From: Notospermus geniculatus
Lineage: Eukaryota > Nemertea > Pilidiophora > Heteronemertea > Lineidae
Reading direction: 5' to 3'
DNA: 64,000 nucleotides
NCBI GenBank assembly: GCA_002633025.1
Contig: NMRB01000108.1
Coordinates: 333,282-397,281 of the forward strand
Shown here piece by piece: positions 42,692 through 53,308 of this stretch. The notes beneath the pieces were generated by a model, which worked only from the letters and a program-made list of their open reading frames with translations, had not been told where the DNA came from and made no database searches. Every line of letters begins with the position of its first letter. Positions within the stretch are counted from its first letter, which is position 1. The position numbers and the translations under genes are program-made.

Positions 42692-44573
42692 ATGACGACT
42701 ACAGCGGTGACTTTTTCAGCTTTGTCTATTTCAGGAAGTGGCCATCTCGTATATGAAGAGCTTTGGGTGTTCTACAATCTTCTCGTGAAGTATGTTTGGA
42801 TGTTTCCTTTGATATTTGGTGTCCCTGGTAACATCATCTCGATTCTAGTTGCCAATAGAAAACGTAATCAAAATCTTTCACCCTGTGTCTACATGACTGC
42901 CATGGCAGTTGCAGACACCATGTTACTTCTTATGCAACCCTGCTTCTTCTTGTTGACCAAATGGGGTTTGGGTTCTGGGATTGTTCATGGCAGAGAATGG
43001 ATTTTTAAGTAAGTATAGCGAATGAGGTACCACATGTACAAAACTGACCATCAACTAGGCCTACATGTAGGCTATGTGAAGGTGATTTGGCCTTTTTCAT
43101 ACCAGGCATTGGCAACTTTTACCAATCGCGTCTGGGAGTTGCCGATGTCAAAAACGTATGTTCAGAAACCTAGCATGTCCTAACGACTCCTCATATTCCC
43201 CCAGGCTCGAATGGTATATTACGTACACCTGCGGTATGCTCTCAGGGCTGTTCCTCGCCGAGATGTCAATTGATCGCCTGATTGCTGTCCGATTCCCGAT
43301 GGCCGTCCAGAGGCTCTGCACGACGTCCAGGGCTCGAAAAACGGTCATCGTCTCTGCAACTCTAATCACAGTACTTAACCTCCACATGCTGTATGTCTAT
43401 AGATACATAAATAATGCTGGTAAGTAATATCATCTGTATCATGGTAAATACGAAGTGGACGGCTCTTTCCCCTGAGTATGTCAACACTTCAACCACCACC
43501 ACTACTCTTCATTCCACATCCGATTGGCGCGAGGTTTTCAGCCGATATCTCCGCATCGCCTGGGTCAAAATTGACATATACATCAATCGATTTGTCTTTT
43601 TTTGTCGCTACAGGCATCATCGCTGTCATTTTCCCTAAAAACCTGACATAAAGAAGTTCTTTCATCAATATGCGTGTTTTCAGCCGAAGTGGCGGCCATT
43701 TTGAAAGGACGCAATGCATCGCGCACGTGTTAACTGCACTGAACATCGCGGCAAATGATAAGTGGGTTTTGAGAAAGGGATCCGTTGTGTCGGATATACG
43801 CGAAAAATGAAGATAGCAGAAAGATACCGACAAGAAAGATAGGATGATTGATGTATTTTTTGTCAAATTTGACCCAACTGTTGCGGAGATATCGTTCATA
43901 AACCTCGCGCCATTCGGATGTGGAATGAATAGGAGATTGCTAGTTTTCCCGCTCTGCTTTAGTAAAAAGAAACGTTCCTCATTATTTACGCTGCTTCTCT
44001 TTTACTCATCATAAGATCATTTTACACATCAAGTAAAACACGAGAAAATACGGCTCAATCTCTTTCACGGGAGTCTTTTTTCCAGGCGCAGAGCTGTTGA
44101 TAGTATCAGTCCCAGACAACCCGACGCTTGAGATTCTCTCCACGTGGTTCCAACTAATCATCGGAACGGTGCTACCGTTTTTTATCATCCTCGTCAGTAA
44201 CATTATCATCATTATCACAGTAAAACGAGCCTCGGAGGAGAGGAACAAAATCAGCCAAGGTCAAAGTAAACAGTCGGATACGCGATTCCTTACGCGCATG
44301 CTCATATTTGTCAGCGTCGCTTACGTCATAACTTCAATGCCTTATAGGCTTTACTATCTTGTCTATTCTAATGTATCTTGGATTAATAGACAATATGACA
44401 TGAAAGACGAGTACTGGTTTATACGATACAACGTTCAAGTTGCTTTTGTTTTTCAGTTTTGGTGTTTTAATTACGCAGTGAATTTTTATCTGTATTGTAT
44501 TGGAGGTGGCCAGCGGTATAGGCAGGATACTGCCGATGTGTGTAGAACAATTCTGTGTATGAAAAAAGGATAG
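42692..44573 (+). CDS. Class A GPCR, gene G3 (3 exons)
   Basis: Exons 42692-43008, 43205-43419, 44086-44573, GT-AG, phases 2 and 1, as in G1/G2; 339 residues. The N-terminus MTTTAVTFSALSISGSGH is unlike that of G1/G2, but the TM1-TM2 exon is clearly related (VPGNIISILVANRKRNQ, SPCVYMTAMAVADTM). TM3 ends MSIDRLIAVRFP, the TM6 region is VITSMPYRLYYLVY, and TM7 has NFYLYCIGGGQRYRQD. The C-terminal tail is short (ILCMKKG). The TM3 and ECL2 cysteines are both absent; the single TM3 cysteine is deeper in the helix. No ligand can be inferred. This is the third member of the repeated unit and the most diverged of the three types. Confidence 0.88.
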
Positions 44574-44911
44574 CACATTCAAGGATCGAAATACCAAGTT
44601 GTCAGTCGTATCTTGTCACCCAGTCCTAGGCGGCTGTTCGTGTGGGGTGGGGCTCGTGTGGCCCTCTACTGTGTATTCCATGAACTTCACTGTTATTTGG
44701 CCGCCGCAGTTCATGGTTCAACCATAAAGTTCATGGTTCATTTTTTCCTGGGTTTGTTAATGCTTAATGCTGATTTATCACCAGGGGTCGCAAGGCTAGT
44801 TCCCTTGGCCGCAAAGTGTCATGTTGTATTCCGACCACGTGACATTTTGTCAGTGATCGAAGGGAACTGGCAAGTGGGAATAAGTTACACACGTGCATAG
44901 GCCATGTGTAT

Positions 44912-45294
44912 ACCGTAGAATCACCTTTCTCCGGTCAGATATGTCAGATATGCAAGGCCACTGATTATTCATTGGCTGTTCGTGCCCCTTTTCGTGAGCG
45001 GCCAATGACAGTTCGCCATGCAGTCCCCGTTGAAGTCATGCCACTGTGGCGATGACTCCGCTGTGTCGATTTCAATGACTGTGAGGGTAGCGTATTGTTA
45101 TTGACTTTCGGACGTTGGTGAATTGATCATGCGGGAATCGTTGTCTCGTCAACGCGAAGACACGCCGATACAAATAGAGTATAATTGTGCGGTCAGTAAT
45201 CCGGGGCTATGCTCATGCATAATCATGACGAAGGTGTTTCCCATTGAACTTCGAAGTTTATAATGAAGTGACCGGAGAGAGGTGATTCTACAGT
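44912..45294. mobile_element. Fold-back MITE, CCGTAGAATCACC ends
   Basis: CCGTAGAATCACCTTTCTCC and GGAGAGAGGTGATTCTACAG pair. The second unit reads GTGTATATGTGCAT across the site (about 55511-55524), so it is absent there. Confidence 0.7.
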
Positions 45295-45428
45295 ATGTGC
45301 ATAGTACAGGACCTGATCATGCCCAGGCGCAAATGAAACAACAGTCAAGTGGGGGTGTCTTTACTGCTTTTCTCAGAGGGGCCTGGATTGAAGCACTATG
45401 AAAATTCACAATGATGGCTCGCCCTTAA

Positions 45429-45825
45429 AGGGAGACATGCGAAAAATATTGCCCGGCGGGCACAAGTTGTCTTTGTTTTGATTAGCGCACATCGCCATCT
45501 GTTAATACGCGGTGACACTACGCTGTAGCACAGGCCCGTGGAGAACTATCAGTGAGTTTAGAACACGTACCTATTAAACCAAAAACACTAGTTTGTAAAA
45601 AATACACCCCGAGCTCACGGATTTGTGAGTAGCTCGTGGTGTGTTTTTAGATACGTGTTGTGTTTTTAGATACGTTTGGTTAGATACGTGTTCTAAACTC
45701 ACTGATAGTTCTCCAGGGGTCTGTGCTACAGCGTAGTGTCACCGCGTATTAACAGACGGCGCTGTGCGCTAATCAAAACAAAGACAACTTGTGCCCGCCG
45801 GGCAATATTTTTCGCATGTCTCCCT
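45429..45825. mobile_element. TTAA-flanked fold-back MITE, AGGGAGACATGCG ends (copy 1)
   Basis: AGGGAGACATGCGAAAAATA and TATTTTTCGCATGTCTCCCT form long inverted arms (including GCCCGGCGGGCACAAGTTGT), flanked by TTAA at 45425-45428 and 45826-45829. The centre has CTCACGGATTTGTGAG. Confidence 0.85.
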
Positions 45826-46420
45826 TTAATGTGTAGTACGTTGTCGTAAAGTTTACGTTTACCGTTTGATTTCTAAACCTCCCTATTGTCTACTGAGCAA
45901 ACCTGTAATGCTAAAGCAATCTTGGTCAATGTGCTGAACAGCTGCATTGGTGTCATTTTGACAGATATTCATTTTTTCTATCTTTTTTTCTATTGAAAGT
46001 GTTTATGAAAGTGCAGTTTTGATATTTTTCCAGGATTGAATGGTACATCGGGTATGACTGTGCCATACTCTCCGGTCTGTTTCTTGCCGGGATGTCAGTT
46101 GATCGTTTGATTGCTGTCCGATTTCCTATGGCAGTCCAAAGACTCAGCACACCCTCCAGAGCTCGGAAGGTTGTCATAGCGCTTACTGCAATAATCACAA
46201 TACTAAATCTCCACATGCTATACGTCTTTGTATACAGAAAGAATAGAGCAGGTACACTGTTTTGAAGCTATTCTACATGTAGGTTGGTTGTAATTTATTA
46301 GCAATGTATTGTCGACCACGTTGTGTCAATTTCAAGTTACCACCGAAATTCCCCCAAAACATATATTAAATAAATCCTTATCTTGCTACATGTATATACA
46401 TTGGGCAGTTCTTTCATATA

Positions 46421-46511
46421 CAGGGTGGGCCAGAGAAAGTGTCCCTTGAATAGTAGGGAAACAATACAAATGCCATTTTTCGAGGGACACTTTCTCTGGC
46501 CCACCCTGTAG
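46421..46511. mobile_element. Short TA-type MITE, ACAGGGTGGGCCAGAG ends (paralogous copy)
   Basis: Same hairpin as at 37131-37222, same position after exon 2. Confidence 0.75.
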
Positions 46512-46707
46512 AAAGAATAGAGCAGGTAAATTATTGTCTCATCAACCATGCAAATATCGGTGTAACATTTTTTCACTGCTCCCCCCCCCCGTTTGCCAAT
46601 GCCTCCCAACAAAAGATTGGCGGATTGAGCTGCAACGTGACAATGGGGGAGGCACTGACAAACCTGTCCCTGTTTTTGAGAGTGCGTCAAACAAAAAAGC
46701 GGACACT

Positions 46708-47441
46708 AGCAGAAGTAGTCTCGCTTGGCCAGACGCTACGGGCTCACCCCTTCGGTAAATCACACTCCGCGTCTGGCTCTTTTAGAGGTTAACAGTCGTG
46801 AAGACCGCGTGGTGGCAGCACGGGTCCTTGGGTTTTCCCAACCTCGTTCGCTTTCTGACAATATGGCGAATGGTCCAAGGTCTCACACACCAGTGAGGCG
46901 CCCAGGCTACCATGGAGCCTGACTTGGAGCGACGTCGATATTCACATCATCATCTTCTAAAGCATGTAGCGCCGACAATATCGTCATGGCACACATCATG
47001 GCATACATTTTTGAAAAGCTTACAGCTCAGAGAACACATCTGGCCAATTTTCAAAATCATCCAACTCTGTATTGATTGCTGAAGGTGGCAATTCCAAACC
47101 CGACACGTGCCTTGAAAATGGCAAAAAAAACTGGAAATCTACTCCAAGGCCTACAAACTTCACAATTACCATGGTATGAGAAAAAAAATTTTCTCAACCA
47201 TGTGCTTGTCTCATAACAAATCCAAAATGCATGCATTTTGGATATGTTATGAAAAAATGGGGGGTCACTGCGGCGTTTTTTTCGCTACGGCCCTTCAAAA
47301 TCTCACCTTCATAATTCGCGCCATTGAACAGGAGTCGACCTTGACCGAGCTACTTTTCAGCTATAAATAGCTGACCAGGCATGAACACTGTATTCTTGCG
47401 CACAGGGCACTGATAATTTGCTCATCAAATCTCCAAAACTA
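46708..47441. other. Non-homologous insert in G1' remnant
   Basis: After GCGGACACTAGCA the second unit departs from G1's intron for about 730 bp, up to the N at 47442. It includes a palindromic pair ATCCAAAATGCATGC / GCATTTTGGAT near 47220-47245 but no recognisable gene. Confidence 0.5.
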
Positions 47442-47442
47442 N
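47442..47442. other. Single N, probable contig join
   Basis: One N marks an abrupt switch from unrelated sequence to the middle of a GPCR exon. Confidence 0.8.
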
Positions 47443-47933
47443 CATCATCACAATAAGACAGGCCTCGGAACAGCGGAACGTGATCAGTCGTGGTCAAGGC
47501 AAGCAGACGGACAGTACCTTCCTTACTCGAATGCTCATCTTCGTCAGCATAGCTTATATGATAACTTCAATGCCGTACAGGCTTTACTATATCATTTTTT
47601 CCAACGACCCTCGGATAAGTAGGCAATACGACATGTCGGATGAGTACTGGTTTTTGCGCTATAATGTTCAAGTTGGGTTTCTTTTTCAATTTTGGTGTAC
47701 GAACTACGCGGTGAACTTCTATCTGTATTGTATTGGTGGTGGCAAGCGATATAGGCAGGATACGGCGGAGGTGTGTAAAAATTTAATTCTCTGTATAAAG
47801 AAAGAACAAAATGCCCGTTAGAGAATTTGCGTTCTCCAGAATAAATATTTCGTGATGAATTGACGTATTGGGTATCATGGGGGTGACATATGGCCGACTT
47901 CGTAAGAAGGTTCAATATCATTATAGGCTTTAA

Positions 47934-48286
47934 AGGGAGACATGCGAAAAATATTGCCCGGCGGGCACAAGTTGTCTGAGTTGTAGCGCCGTCTGTTAAT
48001 ACACGGTGACACTACGCTATATCACAGGCCCCTGTAGAGCTATTAGTGAGCTTAGAACACGTATCTAACCAAAAAACACTAGTTTGTAAAAAACACACCC
48101 CGAGCTCACGAATTTATGAGCTCGGCGTGGTGTGTTTTTAGATATGTTTGGTCAGAAAAGTGTTCGAAACTCACTGATAGCTCTACAGGCGCCTGTGATA
48201 TAGCGTAGTGTCACCGTGTATCAACAGACGGCGCTACAACTCAGACAACTTGTGCCCGCCGGGCAATATTTTTCGCATGTCTCCCT
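47934..48286. mobile_element. TTAA-flanked fold-back MITE, AGGGAGACATGCG ends (copy 2)
   Basis: Same ends as 45429-45825, flanked by TTAA at 47930-47933 and 48287-48290. The G1 3' flank has the clean empty site GGCTTTAATCGTAG (38442-38455), with one TTAA at 38446-38449. Confidence 0.9.
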
Positions 48287-48792
48287 TTAATCGTAGAAAA
48301 TAACTGCTGGACATCCAGACTCACAAGGCATGTCAGCAAAAAAACTTGATGTGGCCATGTATAGGATATAGACGACGTAATGTACAGCATTGGGGGAAAC
48401 GCTTCATACAACACCTTACCGGAAATAACTAAATCATATACATACGTAAATAACATATTCTATTTTTGCCAATAATAATGAGACAATGAGACCTCATCTG
48501 CCTATGCTGAAAACAAACTTCGATTACATGTACTTCTATAAATATATAACATTAACAATACATTAACATCCTATCAATAATATCAAAAGGGACATATCCC
48601 TCAACGCACGTTATGTGCTTGCTCCACTGTAGCCAGGAACAGAAGTGGTAGAGTCACTTTCCGCTGCTGAGAACACCTCTGAAAAAAGTTGGCCGTTGGA
48701 CGCAGAAACGGAACTGAGTTCGTTGGTCGAGGCGGGGGTGCGGTTACCTAGCGGGCACTACTGAAGGCGGTCTATACGTGGTCGATAGAACG

Positions 48793-51700
48793 ATGAACGG
48801 AAACGAAGCTTTCAGTATGACACAACCAACGGACACTTCCTTGGCGTGGACGACAGAGACGAAGGTTTATGAAGGTCTTTTGCTATTTTACAACATCATC
48901 ATGAAATATGTATGGGTATTCACCGTGACAATCGGTGTTCCAGGAAACATCATTTCCATCTTAGTCGCTAACAGGAAACACAACCAGAGTCTTTCACCGT
49001 GTGTCTACATGACCGCTATGGCGGTGGTAGACACGACATTCCTCCTTTCGAGACCATTCTTTTTCCTCTTCACCAAGTGGGGACCAGGTTATAGTATTGT
49101 CAATGGAAGAGAATGGATTTTAAAGTAAGTACGGCTAAGAAACAATTTGATTGCTGAAATCTCAGACGGCGGATTTTGATCTCTCGCTTTGATCTCGTTG
49201 GAACAGTTCAGAGTTGCTTCCCGAATTCTTGCAGGAGGGTAAGAAATAAAAGTTGAAAATAAGAAGTGGGAAATTTTGGCAATTTTCGCGAATTTTTCAA
49301 TTTCTCAAATTGGGATACATTTTTTCCCATTTTGCGAAACTTTCTTTAAAGGACATGACATTTTGTCAGATTTTTCGGACGATACATGTATTTCTCAAAA
49401 TGGGGAAGTTATCCCGATTTTTGAGAAATTGAAAAATTCGCGCAAAATGCCTAAATTTTCTACTCCTTATTTTCCACTTTTATTTCTTTACTCCCTGCAG
49501 CCGAATGATTCGAGATGATGATAGAATATTGAACCAATGCGGTTTTCTTCTTTTCATACGTTCTCCCCTCACCTTTTCACACACAGAAACTCCCCACTGA
49601 ATTGTCTTTAACTTGCACCTGCATTGAGCGAGATGTACAATAATAGGGAGGTTTAGAAATCTAACGATAAACGTAAACTTTACGACAACGTTATTTTTCA
49701 TACTACAGTGCGCCCTCGCTCTTACGAACCTCGATTCTACGAACTCCCGGATATTACGAACCCAACGTATGGCTCCCAAAATTTCATGACGTGTATGTAA
49801 TTTGTCCACATTCACCAGATTTTATATTGCATTTTAAGTACAAAAATAACGTTGTCGTTAACGTTAACGTTTATCGTTTGATTTGTAAACCTCCCTAGTA
49901 ACACGTTATGTACACGTACATGTACATTGTCACAGTGTTACCAATTTGATGGTATAATATCTTTTTTTGGCTGTGACTCCTTTGTTTAGATGGTCGTATG
50001 GCTTCAGGTCTCAGGAATAGCTACCCATGGATTTGGCAGTGTTGTAAACAAAACGCTCATCACTGAAATTTCATGGATTGCTTAACCAATCCGGAAGCAT
50101 TAAGTTACCTGTACTTTTCTCCAGGATCGAATGGTACATTGCGTACGATTGTGCCATCCTGTCCGGTCTCTTTCTCGCCGGGATGTCAGTTGATCGTTTG
50201 ATTGCCGTCCGATTTCCAATGGCAGTCCAAAGACTCAGCACACCCTCCAGAGCTCGGAAGGTTGTCATAGCTCTTACTGCAGTAATCTCAACGCTTAACT
50301 TCCACATGCTGTACGTCTTTGTATACAGAAAGAATAGAGCAGGTACACTGTTTTGAAGCTACTCTAGGTTGTAATTTATTGGCAATGTATTGTCGACAAC
50401 GTTGGTGTCAATTTCAAGTTGCCACACAAAATTCCCCAAAATATGTACATAAATCCTTAATAGGGAGGTTTAGAAATCAAAACGATAAACGTAAACTTTA
50501 CGACAACGTTATTTTTTATACTACACATTAACCAGATTTTATATTACATTTTCGGTAAAAAAATAACGTTGTCGTTAACGTTTACGTTTCTCCTTTGATT
50601 TCTAAACGTCCCTAATATTACCATATATATATATATATATATACTTTGGGCAGTTCGTGTTGGTTTCGTATGGTACTTACGTCTATTGTGCGGCCACAAG
50701 CGATGATGTTAACCCCAAGGCACCCACGAATCACTGGTGTTGACGTCAAGTCTAGAGTAAAGGTAATTTTAACCGATCAACATACTGCCCATACTTTCGT
50801 GATGGAAGTTGTGATGGGTTTGGGCAATATCGCCAGTAGCAAATCTGCTGTGAGAACAGCCGTGGCAATTTCTGTCAAGAAAATGATGCATAAATTGCCA
50901 TGAAATCTCGACCTATGTTGATTGGGTAAGATCGCCTTTAGTCGTCTAATATGTAGGCGGAAGCGGTATATGCTTCATGTATGCATTTTCGCATACAACA
51001 TATCGCTTCCGCATCCCGTATACCACATTCCGAATGTCTGGCAAACGCAGCTTAAAGAGTTTTGCTGATACATGTATGAAGGAAGTGAGAGTGGTCTCAT
51101 CCTCAGAAGGTCTGTCAGCAACATCACCTGCTGAATGGATGGTGCCCATTCGATTCCTACGATTACACCTCAGTGTCTAGGAAGTCTATACGATGATGTT
51201 CTAACCATCGAGAACCAGGATTCATTCAAACGCTTGACAGAATGGTTGCAACGGAAAATTCTCCCTGATATGCCCAGGCGCGGGTCCAGAAGGGGGAGTC
51301 GTGACCCACTACTCGCCACCACCAATTGTTTTTTTTTCAATAATTTGCAATAATAAGCAAAAACAAAAAAGTAAAATTAAAGCTTCTGTCTGGATACTGA
51401 GATGCCAGGAAATCGCGTCTACGGCCTTCTAGATTCCAAATTTTCTGGCGGCGGCCCCACAGACCCCCGTCGGCGCGGTAGCTTCGGCGCCCGCCTGCAA
51501 CGACCGCCTTCAGCAGCCCTGACTCCCCTCTGCCAAAAATCCTGGATCCTCGCCTGATGCCTGATCGGGTCCGGATGGTCCATGCATCAATCTCACCGAC
51601 CTCGTCTCAGCAGAAATAAATAGGGCTACGTTCCATATTTCAGGCGCTGAGATTCTGTTGGTACATGTACCGGGCTACCCCGCCTTAGAAATTGTCACAA

Positions 51701-52152
51701 CCTGGTACCATCTCGTAGTCGGAGCCATGATTCCGTTCTTTATCATCTTTGTAAGTAACGTTATGATCATCATTACCGTGAGGCAAGCTTCACGAGAGAG
51801 GGACGCGATAAGCCGTGGCCAAGGCAAGCAGGCAGACACCACGTTCCTCACTCGCATGCTCATCTTCGTCAGCGCTGCGTACATGATAACATCGATGCCC
51901 TATCGGCTTTACTATCTTATCTATTCTAATGTCCCGTGGATTAATAGGCAATACGACATGTCGGATGAGTACTGGTTTATGAGATACAATGTTCAAGTTG
52001 GGTTTCTTTTTCAATTTTGGTGTACGAACTACGCGGTTAACTTTTACCTGTATTGTATTGGAGGTGGCAAGCGATATAGGCAGGATACGGCGGAGGTGTG
52101 TAAGAATATTCTCTGTAGGCCTTTAACAAAAAGACAGAATCACGTTAGCTAA
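48793..52152 (+). CDS. Class A GPCR, gene G2' (3 exons, complete)
   Basis: Exons 48793-49124, 50125-50342, 51644-52152, GT-AG, phases 2 and 1; 352 residues. It is the only G2-type gene whose exons are all visible. The N-terminus MNGNEAFSMTQPTDTSLAW differs from G2 at four of about 24 residues, while the rest of exon 1 is the same. Exon 2 carries the TM3 cysteine within YDCAILSG and DRLIAVRFP. Exon 3 has MIPFFIIFVSN (TM5), FVSAAYMITSMPYR (TM6), NYAVNFYLYCIGG (TM7) and a tail ending KRQNHVS. The usual extracellular disulfide pair is missing. Introns hold several fold-back elements. AATAAA at 52241 is a likely 3' signal. Confidence 0.9.
49217..49500. mobile_element. Fold-back MITE, GCAGGAGGGTAAGAAATAAA ends
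   Basis: GCAGGAGGGTAAGAAATAAA and TTTATTTCTTTACTCCCTGC are inverted ends, with AATTTTTCAATTTCTCAAA arms. The matching place in G2 intron 1 (about 39380) reads ATTCTTGCTGAATGA without it. Confidence 0.75.
49643..49898. mobile_element. TAGGGAGGTTTAGAAATC fold-back element, uninterrupted
   Basis: The ends pair with ACGATAAACGTAAAC and AACGTTGTCGTTAACGTT arms. It is the counterpart of 39529-40358 without the nested insert. The centre contains CTTACGAACCTCGATTCTAC-type sequence shared by both. Confidence 0.75.
50460..50614. mobile_element. TAGGGAGGTTTAGAAATC fold-back element, short form
   Basis: Same ends and AACGTT arms, about 155 bp, in intron 2 of G2'. An (AT)n microsatellite follows at 50624-50642. 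Confidence 0.7.
50950..51054. mobile_element. Partial GCTGCGTTTACC-family fold-back
   Basis: GCGGAAGCGGTATATGC and GCATACAACATATCGCTTCC pair, and the right end GGCAAACGCAGC matches the element at 22435-22563. In intron 2 of G2'. Confidence 0.55.
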
Positions 52153-53024
52153 TCTACTACACTCGTCCCCACTGTTCAGTTGGCCATTGGTATAGACCAC
52201 TGAACACTTGCATGATTGGCGCCAAAAGTGAACGATCATCAATAAACGGCTTTAGACGAGGGATCCAATCATAAGTCATCATCACAGGTCATCATAAGTC
52301 ATCGTAACCGACGCCGCCGTAACACACTTTCTGATTGGCTGAGACACGTGTACAAAATGTACCCTGTACATGTAGATCTATATTCATTCTCGCGGCAGAT
52401 TCCAAGCGGGGATTCCCCGAATCGGACAGCTAACGCCGTCTATTAGTGATACTTTGAGGATCGCATCATCTGAAGTAGTTTCAGAGCGTGGGTAATGTAG
52501 TGGGTAGCGGTTTGAAACTGCGGGAGAAGTTAATCTACAGTACATGTATGTTGCCAAGAATGAACATCGGAAATAAAAACGTATCATTTACTTGTGCTGT
52601 AGGCCTGTCGTTTTGTGCATAACTCAGTACTCCCCTAAGAAGTTTAGTTTTTCCTCATAACAAAATGAGGACGACGATACTGGGTCACTAATATAGTGCC
52701 ACTATAGTGCCATGTATCTACGTTGTCAATGGTTATACAAGTTTGAAAAAAACTTTTTTGATTATGCACGCATTTATACCAAGTACAAACAACTCATTGT
52801 GTGCACTATCAGTTAGTGACCACATCACAGAGATATCTGGGCTATTTTGGGATGGTACAAAAGGAGATAATCTGATTTAATTTTGTATTGTTTAAAGTTG
52901 AAATAGCGGTCAGCATATTGTTATTTCTGTCATTGTGGAGTCTTCTATCAGAAGGCTGTGACAATGAACTGTTTTGACCAAGGAATGGTTTCATGAGCGA
53001 GCACGACTGGCGTCGATGAACACG

Positions 53025-53308
53025 CCGGGGCGATCTCCGTTGTACTGGTGATATATGGGTTTTCTCTCACGGAACTGCATCTCTGTCGGAAGGAAGGAAT
53101 TCCGCGGAAAATAGGGCTCTCTTGACCCTTTGCAAGGCTGTAGAGACGATGAAGCCTCCAACGAGTCGACTTCCGGACGTGACAAAAAACCAACCCGTGA
53201 ACGCACCCATGGTTAATGGTTGGTAGGTTGATCACACCATGTTCAAGACCTCTTGACTGGAGTATAATGAGCTTGACGACGGGATAAGGAAGATTACGTT
53301 CAGAGAAA
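53025..53308. other. 5' flank of G3'
   Basis: Homologous to 42414-42691 upstream of G3, with scattered substitutions and indels. Probably promoter or 5' UTR; no motif could be singled out. Confidence 0.4.

Larger units (their letters stand above)
36225..45335. repeat. GPCR three-gene unit, copy 1 (segmental duplication)
   Basis: This runs from inside intron 1 of G1 (ACTGAGCAAACCTG) to sequence downstream of G3 (ACAGGACCTGATCATG) and matches about 45890-55612. The coding exons correspond one to one, offset by 9.3 to 10.6 kb because of insertions and the gap. Confidence 0.75.
44574..46033. other. Between the two GPCR units
   Basis: No coding exon is found, and specifically no counterpart of G1 exon 1. 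The interval holds two fold-back elements (44912-45294 and 45429-45825) and a half-element of the AACCTCCCTA family (about 45838-45889), directly followed by the start of the second unit. Confidence 0.6.
46034..47821 (+). pseudogene. Partial GPCR G1' (exon 2 and truncated exon 3 only)
   Basis: Exon 2 (46034-46251) is intact and encodes TM3 with DRLIAVRFP and TM4. Exon 3 is present only from 47443, immediately after a single N at 47442, and lacks about 120 bp (ECL2 and most of TM5); it then reads in frame to VCKNLILCIKKEQNAR and a stop at 47821. No exon 1 is found upstream. Sequence 46708-47441 does not match G1's intron. Either a genuine remnant formed when the duplication broke inside intron 1, or a gene damaged by misassembly at the N. 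As drawn it cannot encode a seven-helix receptor. AATAAA follows at 47840. Confidence 0.7.
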
